This document shows, in pieces, positions 1 to 16,733 of a stretch of DNA of 64,000 nt. Made by a program: the position numbers and the translations under genes. The first letter of the stretch is position 1; every line of letters begins with the position of its first letter. The DNA is from Sanderia malayensis (taxonomy: Eukaryota > Cnidaria > Scyphozoa > Semaeostomeae > Pelagiidae): contig RQOL01000658.1 of the NCBI GenBank assembly GCA_013076295.1, forward strand, positions 2,643,563 through 2,707,562. The letters run 5' to 3'. The notes under the pieces are model-generated. The model made no database searches. It was not told the origin of the DNA and saw nothing but the letters and a program-made list of their open reading frames with translations.

Positions 1-241
1 ATGCAGATCTACCAGTAAGTCTACTGTTTTATATTTGTGTTGTTAATTTATTTTACTCTACATAACATATTTTAAGTTTTTTATTAACTTTATTGTCATT
101 TGCATCAGGAGTCGTGGTATCTTGGGACTGTTTAAAGGCCTGGAGGCAAAGTTAATGCAAACCGTTTTGACAGCAGCACTTATGTTTCTTGTTTATGAAA
201 AACTTTTTAAATTCATTTCCAAATTAGTACGAATTAAATAG
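1..241 (+). CDS. SLC25A17: Peroxisomal membrane carrier, 3' end (partial)
   Basis: Last two exons of a mitochondrial-carrier-family protein (PMP34 type), which moves CoA, FAD and related nucleotides across the peroxisomal membrane. The visible exons are 1-14 and 109-241 (TAG 239-241); the intron 15-108 has GT-AG borders and the phase joins cleanly. The encoded tail contains [20 protein letters not shown] followed by FLVYEKL, which closely matches the last transmembrane helix of vertebrate SLC25A17 as I remember it. The N-terminal part lies left of the window. TUBGCP6 begins about 260 bp downstream on the same strand. Confidence 0.85.
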
Positions 242-503
242 TTATTTATTATTCATTTATAACCTTGGATTACTTAAATTTTAATGATTTTAGGATTATT
301 ATATTTGAATTTTGAATTTCAACCAGAAACTTTTTTCTCCGACTCTGCCCCATCGCGCTGCGCCATTGCGGCCCTGCGCCCTGCGCAAATTAACATGGAA
401 TCGAGACTGGACTTTTTTGCCAAAGATGGGCCTAATGGGCCTAAGCAAAGGGTGTTGCTTTAATGAGAATGATAAAGACAAGAAAGAATAAGCGTCTAAA
501 GTC

Positions 504-3500
504 ATGAATATCGAAAAAGAAGGAGTTGATTGCAAGTTGTACTTGCAGAAGTTATCTCTTATCAGCTTGAAACAAAGTAAAGTGAGGAAGTCAAGAAAGA
601 AAGATCAAAGAATTTTGGAGTCAAAAGCATGGAATGCTTATTTTACAGCTTTATGCTCACCATATGTCACTTCTACTGTTCATCATAATCTTATGAAACC
701 TCAACTTGTTCATGAAGATAACGAGTTTAAAATATTTGATGATTTACTGGAAGAGTCATTCTATTTAAAAGTCACAGGAAAGATAAAACAAGCCCAGAAG
801 ATTGAAGTATTGGCTGAATCATTAAAAAACAAAGGTGGGTGGGCTAGGGTTTAGTGGCATAGCCTGATATTGCAAAAATGGTGCATTGCATTGCATTGTT
901 ACATTGATTGACAAGCCAAGATAAGATAAAGAAGATCATGAAGCCAAGATCATGCCTTTAACTGAGATCAGCAATGCTTTTGGGACACAGACAAGTAACC
1001 CTCATCCAAGTTGCCCCTTCTTGTCATCAGGTCTTGCTTATTATTGCCAAGTTGCTCAGAACTTTTTGAGTTCCATCATGCTCTGCAGACTCTGCCGTGC
1101 TAACTCTTGACCATAAGCATAATTTCAACCCAATTTTTCTTCTAAACAACTCTCTGTCCATGTTTTTACATGAACAGATTATAGCGATAATTTTTATTCG
1201 TAATGTTTTAGATAAATTCTTTGATGCAAAGGTTGTAAGGTTTCTACTTGCATTGGCATGGAGCCAAGAAGACTCGAGTTTCAGTTCACTCAATTTCCCC
1301 ACATATGATTGCGTGATGCCACAGATGACTGATAATCTAGAATTGGTATTGATTTTGAATATTTTTTAGTGAATTTGTCTAAAACAGTCTAATGTGTTTG
1401 CTTTCTTTAGCTTTTGCATTTTTCAATTTTTAGAGTCTGAAAAGAAGTAGTTTCTGTGATTATTCTCAAGATAATTTGTCTGAAAGGTAAAGTATTTAAT
1501 TTATTTTTTTTCAACTTTCATTTTATTTTCTTTATTGTCAATATGTTTTACTATGACATTATTTCATATTTTTAGATTTTTCAATAAAGAAGTTGCAATT
1601 GGACAATTAGAAGCTAAACGTAGTGTAAGTTTGTACTTCTTCTCATGCTTTCGTCCATGGAACAATATGGGAGAATTTTCAAGGGTATTAGAGCTTATAG
1701 TTTACAGAGCTTAGTAATAGATTTTCAGTGCTCGTAGGAAACTACTGGAGTATATAGATATTAGTTCTTATGAAAGAATTTCAGAGGTTGTATTTTAAAT
1801 TTTGTGTTCATATTTCATTCTTGTGTTATTTTGTTAGGTATTTGAAGATAAACCTGGAACTCATTTCGAAAATAAAAGCTCCAAGTTTGCTTGGAAGGTG
1901 AGTAATTAACTGGGTGTTTTGCTATTTCAATTATGAAAAACTTGACGAATTATTAACTGCAATATAATTTTGATGTTTTGATTAACTTCTGCACATTAGA
2001 TGCCAGAGCAGAAATCAGAAGGAATAGAATTATTTGGAGCTTTAACACAAAGCAATTCCACATCTGTGGATATGAATCTTGAATTGCCAGACATTGACAG
2101 CAATTTATTATCTTCATCTTGCTCGTTTTTATCGCAAAAATTGTCCAAAGAGGTTTGCCTTTTCTCTTATTATTATTACATCAAAACAATTTATTATTAT
2201 TATTTTTGTTGTTTTATTATTATTATTATTATTAATATTATCACTGTGAGTGGTTATGCCATTGTTTTGTATTTTAGCCATCAGTAGATGAAGGATTCGT
2301 AGATGAATCGTCAATTGCGTCATTAAATGAAACCGAGCAGACAGTCGATTTTTATGATAATCTCAAAATTTGGACAGATGTGTCTAAACTTAAACTGAAC
2401 ACGTTGCATACATGGGAAAGCCAACAAGGGTAACAGATGTTGTTGTGGTTGTATTTACGGGTATATATGACTGGGTTACAGACCTCTAGCTCACTTTTTA
2501 TTAACTATCATTGTTATTTACTTTTCAGCCATGACACAAGACAGGACAATTCATTTTTAACTGAATTTGGAGATGCTGCCTTTGATTATTTGTACCGAGT
2601 TCGAAGATATGAAGTTGCTCTTTTGACAAACAGTAAAATGTCACGTGATATTAGATTATCACGGGAAGATATTCTAAGACGATCGTTAGACGTTCTTCTT
2701 GGCTTGTCATCAAATATGTATTCATTTAACAAGGTGTCTTATTATGAATGTTCATGCTATTATCTTGTCTGCTTTTGATTCTTGCTTGAATCTCTAACAT
2801 ATTTCAAGAGATGTTTATAGCTTTTCTAAGTGGCTTATTTCTAATATTCTACTTTCTTTTTTAGGTTAAATGCTGTTTCAATATTTGTTATCAAGTTGGC
2901 TGTGCAGGTTTAAGCAACGAGGCATTACGCGGTTTTGGCAGATCGTTTTGTAAAATTGGATCATTTTATAAACAAATAAGTAAGTTCATCGATCATCATT
3001 CTGAGAATCGTTCGGGATTGTCTGGTGGTGTGACTCTACAGGCATTTGTTAATAGTCTGCACACTTATATGGACGTCTACAGAACTATAATCATGAAGCT
3101 AAGAGGTGAGCAAACGACACAATGACATGATTGAAGAATGTGTCAATTACTCTTCAAGTTCTAAACAGTACATTTTTTCATATTGTTTATAGAACAGCCT
3201 TATGTTTCGATGATAATGCTATGGAATTTCTTACGAAAAATCGAACAGCAACTGAAGTAAGTGCAAGTCCATTAATGTTTCTTTCTTTGGAATTAATTTC
3301 TAATAGCGATTTCTTCTAATGAGATGATATTTTTTAGATTCTTGGCGGACATATGTTTGTGCTCAATTGCATTTGGAAGAAATAAAAACGATCCCAAACC
3401 AAAATTTCCAACTGTAAGTTTAATTAATTCTATTTCATCTATTTCTGTTGTTTTTATGTTACTTTCCTTGATACTTTACTGCTTTTTATTTTAACAGGGC

Positions 3501-6500
3501 TTAAAGTTACTTGCTTACATTCATAACATTTGTGAACGCAATCGCAACACACCTCATTATCCGTTACTACTTCATATATATCAATCAACTGCAGCACCAT
3601 TTTTAAGGTAACTAATTAACTTCTTTGAAATGTTTTCTTTGTTGACTAGTTAATCAATTATTGAGGTCATTATCTCATTATTTAGTGATAAAATTTTTGT
3701 CATTTTAGATCAGTTAGTGATTGGATATTTGCTGGCTCCTATTCTGATTTGAATGCTGAGTTTTTCGTTGAAATCAATGATCATTACCTTGCCTACCGAG
3801 GTTGATATTTGATGCCCCAAACGTTACTTTACATGTTGCCTTTTTCAGATAACCAAGTGTCAAACAAATTGTTGCTTTAATAGTAGATTGGATTGCTCTT
3901 AGAGTTTATTGGTAGATATAAAGTATAATTTCTCATTTTTTAGATAAGCATTATTGGACACATGGTTTTAGAGAGAAGCAAAATAAGTGCGATCTTTCGA
4001 TGTTTGATAATGATCTTCTTGAGCAAATTTTTGCTTGTGGCAAAACCATCAATTTATTGAAGAAAACCTGCCCTGAGGTAGATTATTTTGTTCAATTTGT
4101 CATCCCGTGGCATTCATTACTCGTTTATATTCTTTAGTATTCATTATTTTAATGATTATTGTGATCTTTTTTTCCAGCATTATCTTCTTCGTAATCACTT
4201 ACGATTGCCTGCAATTAATATCAAACTATCATTGAAAGATTTGAATAATTTTCAATTGCAATGTGACGAGTATACACGTGAGGTTCAGGCAGCATATGAA
4301 GCTGAAAGAAGGAATATGGAGATTCAGGTAAGTTTGCACCGAATTTCTTTAATTTCTTTTTTATTTGTGAATATTGTTGCTTGTTAAAATACATTCCATT
4401 TTGAATTTATTTGTTAGATGTTGGAAGAGAAAGAAAGAAAGCGTAATGCTTTAATTGCTGAACAAAACATTGCAAGAAAAGCCCTGGAAAAGATTACTGG
4501 TTATTATGTTTTTAAAATTGTTATGTTCTCCAGGTATGTGGCAAGTGAAGTTATGAGTTGTTAATTGGTTGTTAGATATATGTATTTGAATGCTTTTAGA
4601 GTTGGAAAATCAAGTAAAGTTGGCAATACAACAAAAGAAAGAGAATGAATTGATTTTTTTGAAGAAGCAAATGCTTGCTGCTATCGAAGTGCGTTTTTAT
4701 TTTTATAATGTGTTTATTTTTACGAAATATTCACGAATATTTACGATTGGACTTTATTTCTCTTAAAGGAAAGGAAGAAAGCCAAAGAAGAGCAACTCGA
4801 AAAGGATAAGGAATTTATCAGAATTGCTGAGGTGATGGGGGAAGAAGAAAGAGAAAGATTGAAGAAAGAAAGGTGACATTTTATCATGTTTTATGTTCAG
4901 ACATTTTAATTCACTTGCTTTATTTTTGCTGATTTCTTTGCAATATTACTTGACCTTTCCAGGCAGGAATTGATCTCATATTATGAGCATTTGTCATTGA
5001 TGGCCACCAAAAGAGAAGACAGAGCTTTGTGGACTGTAAGGAGATTAGAATTACGAACAAAACGTAATGAATTCTTAAGACAGGAAAACAGTAACATTCA
5101 GCAGGCGTTTACTGAGTGGAAGAATAAAGAAATTGTGAATGAAACGGCTGAATCGTTAAAAGATACCCTTGCGATATCAAATACAATTGATAATAAAGAA
5201 GAGAGAAAAATGGCGGAAGAAAATACACGTGATGAAGAAATGTCAAAAACAACTTTGGATGAAATGATTGGAGATTTTGCAACTGGATCTCATAGTGAGG
5301 AGAAGAGAAAAAGACAAGAAGGAAATCTGCTAGAGGATGGTATTAAAGAAAGTGATATAAACATTGAAATTGCAGTGAATAAAGATGACTTGAAATTACA
5401 AGAACTGTTGGATGCAAATAGACATGATGACAAAATTAAATTTGCACAACAAGCAGAAGGAAAAGAAACCAAATCATTAATGTATTATAATGAAGAATTA
5501 AAAACTGAAAAACTGGAGAAAAAATCAATCGAAAAGGATAAGCGATTTTGGGACATAACTAAAGCTGAAATTCATAAAGAGGAATCCATAATGCAAAATA
5601 TTTTATATCCTGAAAAATATGAAAAGGAAGAACAAAAGAAGTTTGTGACAACAAGAGGGAAAGAGCCAGAGGCAAAGATAAAAAAATTGATTTATCATCA
5701 AGAAAGTTTAGGTAGAACTTCAACATTAATTTACCGCAGGTTTTATACTTTGCGGTACATTTTAGATAGAGTAACATTTGATTATAATAAGAATTTTTCA
5801 TTTTTGTTTAAGTTGAAGAAAACATCGTGGAAGATTTTTCAGCTGTGAGTGGTCTTCCAATTGAAGATGTTTGGTTGGACTCCATTGCTGAGCCATTTGA
5901 AAATAATTTCGATATTATGAGTAAGTCGTATCTTATATATTGCTTGATTACAAGGCAATTTTTCGATGTTTACTTACTCTATTGATAGATGTGAACATAA
6001 TGAGTAAAAAGTGATGATTATTCTTTTAGATGATTTGCCAAATCCAGACATCTCTTCTTCACTAAATAAAATGAAAATATTTGAAGATAATGAAATCGAT
6101 GAAACAGATGCAGTTTATAATTTACCAATAGAAGTTATTCTTCAAAGAAGTTTGCACACAGCCATACAATCTCAGTAAGATTTGTTATTATTAAATGTTT
6201 AGCCATTCTTTATAAGCTCAACCTTATGTGATTTATGCATGTATTTACATTTATTTCTCTTTAGGATATTTGTGGTTCAAAATGCTGTCGTCAAATACTT
6301 TTTCGACCAATTGAGAATTGGAATTCATTTTATTGCATTCAGAAAATATCTTCTTCTCGAAGATGGAGAATTTGGTCACAGTCTTTGCAATCAATTATTT
6401 GACAAAGTAAACTTCTTGTCCAGTCTTTAATTTTGAAAGTTTCAAACTTTCTAAATGATGATAATTTTTATAATAATTCTTATTCATTTCATTCCATTCA

Positions 6501-8102
6501 AGGCATTCGTTGGTGTATCTCCGAAAGAATTTTGCATCCCAACTGTTTTGAACAACATGATATCAAGAGCCATGCAACTGTCCCTCTTTGCTGATAAAAT
6601 TATATTCTCTCGACAGTTCACATTCAGTTTAAAGTCGTTACCAGATGTATTTAAGACCACAGGTATATGTTTAAATATCTTCATTGTTATTTATAATATT
6701 AAGTTCATATTCAACAGTATTTCATATGATCTATTTCCTATTTTAGATATTGCTGCACTAGATTTTCTTGAGCTCAGATATAAGGTAAAGCTAGTTTTTT
6801 TTATGTTCATCTTACTATTCTGTTAAAACACTAGTTAGATTCAATTTCTTGATTTTCTTCATCAAAGGTACCGTGGCCATGCAACATCGTGATTACAGAG
6901 AACTGCATTAGTAAATATAACAAGGTAACCCTTCACAGAAGTTTTATCACTTATATCACTGTGATCGCTTCATGATTGTTTGATTATTGAATTTATGATT
7001 AAATAGGTTTTCAGCTTTCTTTTGCGTCTGAAGAAAGTCAACTGGGCTCTCCAAGGAATCTGGTCGAATCTAAAGAAAGCAGGTTGGTGTGTAGACTATT
7101 TCTAAAATGCCCTAGCTACAATTAATGCAAATAGTTTTAATAATGATCAGATCTCATGTAATTGATTTAAAAAATACATTATAGATCGAAATAGAAGATT
7201 GTCATCGCAATTAAGAATGCTGCAATTATTCAGGTTGCTTATTTTTTGTCAAATTCACATCGATTTGTTTTTAAAGATTGCGTGATCATGCTTAACTGGG
7301 CCAACTTTTATTGTAGACATGAGATGCGCCATTTTGTTATTAATGTTGAAAGATATATTGTGAATCAAGTCATTCATATAAGTTGGCAAGAATTTCAAGA
7401 AGATTTGTCTGATAAGGTTCGTGTTATTTTTCATATTTACTCCATATATGAATCCCTTCTTTTTTCTATATAGTACATTTAATATTTCATTTAATGTTTT
7501 GATAGGTTTACGGGATCGATGACTTGCATTCAATTCATGTCAATTATTTAAATAAAATTATCTTCAGGTAAACGTTTCTATCACAATCATACAACATAAT
7601 AGATGCTATATTTACACAAGTGTATAATGTTATTTCATAACACGACTAGTTTTCATGTTAATTTTTATGTTAATAATTCCAGCATATTTATCTTGCTCTT
7701 TTAGATCTTTGCTGACGAAGAAAGCTGGTCCCGTGTTTAAGATCATTTCCGATATATTCTCGTTGATCCTAAAGATGCACGTGCAAGTTTTATCATCGCC
7801 ATGGCAGCATAATGAGCATGGTACCACCCATCCAAACTTCAAATCAATGTGTCTCACTTACAATGCCTTTCAAGAGTATGTGGGATTTCTTTTCAAAGGT
7901 AAAACTATTGCTTACATATGCTGGTCATCTCTTTAAAACTCTTACTCAATCTACACGTTTGGTTTTTTTCTTTTAGTGATTTTTCTTTTGTTTATTTGCC
8001 TCAGTTATTTCAAAATTGGTCAGACGTGGTTACCAGCAACATCTCGCTGACTTTTTACTTCAAGTTAACTTCAATGGATATTATGAAGCTGCCACATCGT
8101 AA
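504..8102 (+). CDS. TUBGCP6: Gamma-tubulin complex component 6
   Basis: Many-exon gene for GCP6, the large subunit of the gamma-tubulin ring complex that nucleates microtubules at the centrosome. The start ATG at 504 opens an exon (504-834) with the family's basic N-terminal block (KAWNAYFTAL). Exons through about 2.0-4.1 kb give the N-terminal Grip region (TWES, FLTEFGDAAFDYL, later HYPLLLHIYQS-like and YWTHGF). Exons at 4.2-5.8 kb encode a long charged coiled coil (YYEHLSLMATKREDRALWTV). Exons at 6.05-8.1 kb encode the C-terminal Grip domain (FDQLRIGIHFIAFRKYLLLE, DFLLQVNFNGYYEA). The exon near 3340-3412 must be read in the frame giving FLADICLCSIAFGRN; the other frame meets a stop. The human protein's tandem central repeats are not seen here. 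The stop is TAA 8100-8102. Small introns are typical of the locus. Exact borders of a few exons between 835 and 1440 are uncertain. Confidence 0.88.
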
Positions 8103-8356
8103 TTTATTCTATTTTGCAATGCTTCGCACATTGTAGAAATAGTTTCTAGTTTATGAAAAATGTTTTAACGCTAAATGCAATTTTCTATTTATTAAGTCGC
8201 ATATCTCATGTTCATTTTTTTGAATCACAACTCCTTTATTTGAAAATTAAATTAAAGGGTCAATTTATTTCATCCAATTTGTCACACTTTCAATTTCGGT
8301 TCGATTCTTTGCCTGGACCTTGGTTCAGATCTTGGTGATTTCTCATCTGAAACAAG

Positions 8357-12068
<3,712 letters not shown>

Positions 12069-12086
12069 ATTCTTAAATTAAAGTAA

Positions 12087-14436
12087 TTAATGTTTTAGTT
12101 GATGAAAGTCTTTGAGCAAGCACTTTCGGATGACCTTTTCATTCTTTAAAACATTTTGTGCACTTTCAATTGTATGCAATCCTGTGGCAAGTAACATTGC
12201 AGTTGGAACAACATTATCCAGATGACAACCAATTTTGACCAGGTTTGCCTTATCGACCTGTTTCATTTCATCTGTCAAATCATTTGTTTGATACATTGCT
12301 TTTAGTAAATAATCAACAACCTCTTCTTTTGAACAATCAGTGAATTTATATATTATTGAAATAGCTCTATTCAATAATTTATCATTTGAAACTTTCAAAT
12401 CAATCATGATATTCTTCCAAACCTTGCCGTTTACAATATATGCTCCAGTGCTGATAATGTTAAAGATACGTTTCAGACAAAGTTCTTTCATGCTCAATAG
12501 ATAGTCATCTTGTATTTGAGAATCTTCAAATGCTTCGTGTGTCATTAGTGGATTAATATAGATATTTTTATCACTATCTAAGAGCTCCTGCCATGCAACT
12601 GAATCTTTATGCCCCGCAGCAATATCACTGCTGATCAGTATGAATGCTACTTGACAACTTCTTCTATCCAATGATTCTTTCAAGGATTTCATTTCTTGTA
12701 CATTACTAACATCTCCATAGATAATAATAAAATCATTGATTGATACGTGTGGCATGATTTCATCCTTAAAATAACTAAGTGATATATCAAACACTTCGTT
12801 TGATATGTTCCCTTGTCTATTTCCAAGCATTTGAAAACCTCCTTTCAAAAAGCCTTTGATTTCACTTTCCTTTGCACCAAATGTCGGCACACACTCTGAT
12901 GCATCTAAAATGCCAAAGTATCCTGACGAATTTAAGCCAATGTAATAAACATGTCCGTTTGATAATAAACTATCGCTTGCATGTTTTATACATTGGGCAA
13001 TCTTCATCTTTTGTGCTTGTGTCGTCGTGAGTGTAGCTTCATAGTTCTTTATCGATTGCTCAGGCGTGATGCTGTTTTTATTCAAGCACTTTGATAAAGC
13101 AATAAAGAACATTGTATCAAGAATAATCTTTGTTGCGGTTCCTCCTTTCATTCTAGAAGATCCTGCTATTGGCTCCGCTCCAACCACTGGGTTTATTAAT
13201 ATCCCGTGATGCTCTGACAAAAAATGGTAAATATATTTGCAATTGATACTCAATTAACATTCAATTTGTTCATGTCGCATGAATGTGATGTGCTGTCAGA
13301 TGCAAGTCGGCAGGAGTTAGGTGGAGCCCTTGATGCAAGTTTACAGCACAGAGCCGCAAAATTAGTAAAATTGATTAAGAGCAATTCGCACGGTCACGGT
13401 GATCAAATTAGAGCATTAGAACAGAGCTGACTTCGCTCGAGTAAAAAACGGAGCGCAGAGACACGAGCGTACATGACGTAGTGAAATTACAACCTAGGAG
13501 TTGCTGAGGATGGGGTGGGGGGGAGTCGTTAATTCATTTTTTGTCGAATGAAGTAGACATGTGTATTATGAATCTTGGAAAATTTTGAACAGCGGTAATG
13601 AAGCGATATAAAAAAAATATGCGTGGACAACGGACGAAAACGACCAAAACCCAGGTCGCGAATTAACACAATAATTATTATAATTATGAAGATGATAACT
13701 TCTTACCAAGCATCTCAGAGATGACATCATTAAAAGATCCATTTTTTACTTGGACATTTTTCGCCATTTTTATTGGATTAAATCCAATTAAAGCAGCATT
13801 GCAGTTACTAGATGATTGCAGTTCATTTGCCAATTCAATTTGACTGGCGACAAATGTTGCTGATAAACCACAAGAAATTCCTGTTTAATATCAAATAATT
13901 CCTTATAAATCATAATGTTTATTGTTCTGGTTAGGAAAATGAGATTTCAAAATATGCTTACCTATAATAAACCATTGACTGTTTTCACATATGATTTCTG
14001 TCAGATCAGTTAGATATTTTCTGCCTTGAAACGCATCATCTTCTTCGGCTTCTGTTGACTGGAGTAATGCTATATCCTGCCCTGAAATTATGTAATCAAA
14101 TATTTCTGCTTTGTTGATCTTTTTACAAATTTCATTAAATCTTTTGCAACAGATAAACCCAAGTCTTCCGGATGTACCGCAGCCACTAAAAATAACTTTC
14201 ACATTGTCACATTTCTCATTCATCAATTGAGCCACTCTTTCAGCAACATTATCAATGCTATTTAAAATCGAGCTGTTCAATAATCCTGCTTCATTGTTAT
14301 ACCATTTTTGAAATATTTCTTCTTCAGTTCTCTGTATAAGCTCTATTATCTCATCTACTTCCGCAACATCAATATTGCTTGTGATAACATTTTCTCTTTC
14401 AGTATATGGAAGTTGATCGCTTTCATTGGATGTCAT
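12087..14436 (-). CDS. GCKR: Glucokinase regulatory protein
   Basis: Three-exon minus-strand gene solved completely: exon 1 13962-14436, exon 2 13707-13880, exon 3 12087-13213. All junctions are GT-AG, the phases join, and the total is 1776 nt, giving 591 residues (human about 625). GKRP binds fructose phosphates and inhibits or sequesters glucokinase; it derives from MurQ-type SIS etherases. Visible evidence: first SIS domain with GCGTSGRLGF (exon 1), GISCGLSATFVASQIELANE spanning exons 1-2, and the signature PIAGSSRMKGGTATKIILD at the start of exon 3. A second SIS domain (GHVYYIG) and a helical C-terminal lid (NIISTGAYIVNGKVW) follow. The stop is 18 bp from that of RINT1, and the start is 275 bp head-to-head from ATP5PD. 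Intron 2 (13214-13706) is unusually long for this block and carries an unidentified open stretch on the other strand. Confidence 0.93.
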
Positions 14437-14711
14437 ACTTCAAACTGATTGCCAATCAGAGCTTTTTTATCATTATTAAAACAAAGCATAGGAATCAAAT
14501 CAAATGAGCATTAATGAAACCTTCTTGAAAATTTTAGGTATCCTATTTTGTAGAATGATCTCATTAAATTTATTCAGATCTTTGTTTCGTTGCTGTTGTT
14601 GTCAATAATACCCAGTATGCATTGCAATGTCAGTTGGCCTAAAAAGTCTCTCCCCAAGTTTGGAAAACCAGAAAAACAGCGAAGTAAATTTTGCCGCAAG
14701 TAATTCTGAAA
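14437..14711. promoter_or_regulatory. Shared GCKR / ATP5PD upstream region
   Basis: The 275 bp between the two divergent start codons must hold both 5' UTRs and probably a bidirectional promoter. No clear TATA box or other defined element stands out. The assignment is inferred from gene arrangement, not from a recognised motif. Confidence 0.5.
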
Positions 14712-15564
14712 ATGGCTGGAAGAAAACTTGGCCAAGCTGTTGTAGATTGGGTAGCATTATCAGCCAAGGTTCCAGCGGTAGCAAAATCTGATTTCAATGT
14801 ATTCAGGGCTCGATTTGAAAATCTTCGCTCGGCGTAAGTGTGGTATTCTAACCTTTTTGGCCTCCTCACGTATCTAGGCCTAAACCCCTTTTAATGAAGA
14901 AGATCAAACAACTCGAATAAGTTTGTTTTCTTTTATAGTTTGTCTGCAATTCCAGAGAGTCCTTCCCCTATTGATTGGGATTATTATAAGAAACATGTGA
15001 ACAAATCTTCCTTGATTGAGTCATTTGAGAAACAGGTAAAACGTGTTGTTGTTTTTATTTTCTAATCTTATTTCATAACAATATATGACGCTTTAAATGA
15101 TAATATATTTTTTAGTATTCAAGCTTGAATGTTCCATATCCTGTTGACAAAGATTCAGTTAAAATTAAAGCACACAAGCAAGAAATGGAAGCAGAAATTA
15201 AAAATGAAATCAAAGAAGCACACACAAGAGCTGCTGAACTTGAAACTGAGGTTTGTTATTTCATTGCAGATAGAGAATAATTATAAAATAGTTGCTATAT
15301 ATTAAGATAGTTCCTTATTTCACTTTATTCACACTTTTAGCTGAAAAAGGTGTTAGAAGAGAAGCCATTTGAGGATATGACGGTTTGTTGTTTCTGACTC
15401 TTTATGATTAATATAACCATCATGAGAAGATTTGCTTTAATTTTATGTTCCTTTCTTAATGATATGTTTTTTTCATCTTTTAGGTCCATGAGTTTTTGGC
15501 AGATAAACCTGAATTGAAAGCCAAACTTGATGATGACATTAAAAATCACAGATGGAATGTTTGA
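14712..15564 (+). CDS. ATP5PD: Mitochondrial ATP synthase subunit d
   Basis: Peripheral-stalk subunit d of mitochondrial F1Fo ATP synthase. Five exons resolve exactly: 14712-14833, 14939-15035, 15116-15250, 15341-15382, 15484-15564. They total 477 nt and encode 158 residues, close to the usual ~160. The N-terminus MAGRKLGQAVVDWVALSAKV, the PIDWDYYKKHV block and the C-terminal MTVHEFLADKPELK are diagnostic of the family. It is mostly helical with no separate presequence visible, as in other animals. It is head-to-head with GCKR. Downstream lies the TTAGGG-bearing minisatellite. Confidence 0.95.
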
Positions 15565-15825
15565 TTTAGAACATAGTAGAGATATGTTAGTCCAATATAA
15601 ACAAGTGTACTGAGTGCTTGTAGGAATGTTTTAACGCAGTTTGAATGTGAATGATTCTTATTTTCACGAATGTTGATAATATCATTGTTTGTTGTGACCT
15701 TCTTTTCTCCTGCGCTGTGATGCGGTGGCGGATGTCAGTGTGAAGGAGCTTAACATCACGCACAATGCGCAGTAGCATAGTTTTCGATACTGCGCAGGAG
15801 CATCTATGACGTAACGCTTTCTTTA

Positions 15826-16615
15826 TGGCTGAGCCATCAGGGTCAGGGTTAGGGTAAGGAATAGGGCTATGCGGAGGAGAAAGGAGGTCAGGATGTGCAG
15901 TAGCATTGTTTTCGGTACTGCGCAGGAGCGTCTATTACGTGACGCTGTCTCTATGGCTGAACCATTAGGGTTAAGGTTAGGGTTAGGGTTAGGGCTATGC
16001 GGAGGAGAAAGGTGGTCAAGATGCGCAGTAGCATAGTTTTCGGTACTGCGCAGGAGTTTCTATGACGTGACGCTGTCTCTATGGCTGAACCCTCAGGGTT
16101 AGGGTTAAGGTTAGGGTTAGGGTTAGGGTTAGGGCTATGCGGAAGAGAAAGGTGGTCAGGATGCGCAGTGGCATAGTTTTTGGTACTGCGCAGGAGCGTC
16201 TATTACGTGACGCTGTCTCTATGGCTGAACCATTAGGGTTAAGGTTAGGGTTAGGGTTAGGGCTATGCGGAGGAGAAAGGTGGTCAAGATGCGCAGTAGC
16301 ATAGTTTTCGGTACTGCGCAGGAGTTTCTATGACGTGACGCTGTCTCTATGGCTGAACCCTCAGGGTTAGGGTTAAGGTTAGGGTTAGGGTTAGGGCTAT
16401 GCGGAAGAGAAAGGTGGTCAGGATGCGCAGTGGCATAGTTTTTGGTACTGCGCAGGAGCGTCTATGACGTGACGCTGTCTCTATGGCTGAACCATTAGGG
16501 TTAGGGTTAGCATTAGGGCTAAGGTTAGGGTTAGGGTTAGGGCTATGCGGAGGAGAAAGGTGGTCAGGATGCGTAGTGGCACAGTTTTCGGTACTGCGCA
16601 GGAGCGTCTACGATG
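15826..16615. repeat. Minisatellite with interstitial telomeric TTAGGG runs
   Basis: About six tandem units of roughly 125-140 bp. Each contains a ...GCGCAGTAGCATAG... block, CTGCGCAGGAG, GTGACGCTGTCTCTATGG and then 2-5 copies of TTAGGG, with some TTAAGG variants. Two unit subtypes alternate (AAGATGCGCAGTAGC versus AGGATGCGCAGTGGC), giving a higher-order period near 270 bp. The array ends about 120 bp before the NAT9 start codon. A chance telomere end is excluded because genes continue on both sides, so these are interstitial telomeric sequences embedded in a larger repeat. Confidence 0.9.
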
Positions 16616-16733
16616 TGCCGCCGTCTTTGTTGCTGAGATAATCTGTTGTCGTGAGATGAGATCCTGACCACTAGTATCTTTTGCCAACCTGGAGCTCTTT
16701 GCTTTTCATCTTTCGAAGAAAAGAAGGAAGAAG

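Noticed and set aside
2160..2240. ATT/TTA-rich run as a functional element
   Set aside because: It is simple low-complexity sequence in a TUBGCP6 intron.
3339..3418. In-frame stop in a TUBGCP6 exon suggesting a pseudogene
   Set aside because: The stop appears only in the wrong phase; with the phase set by the previous exon (…WNFLRKIEQQL) the exon reads FLADICLCSIAFG through to PKFPT.
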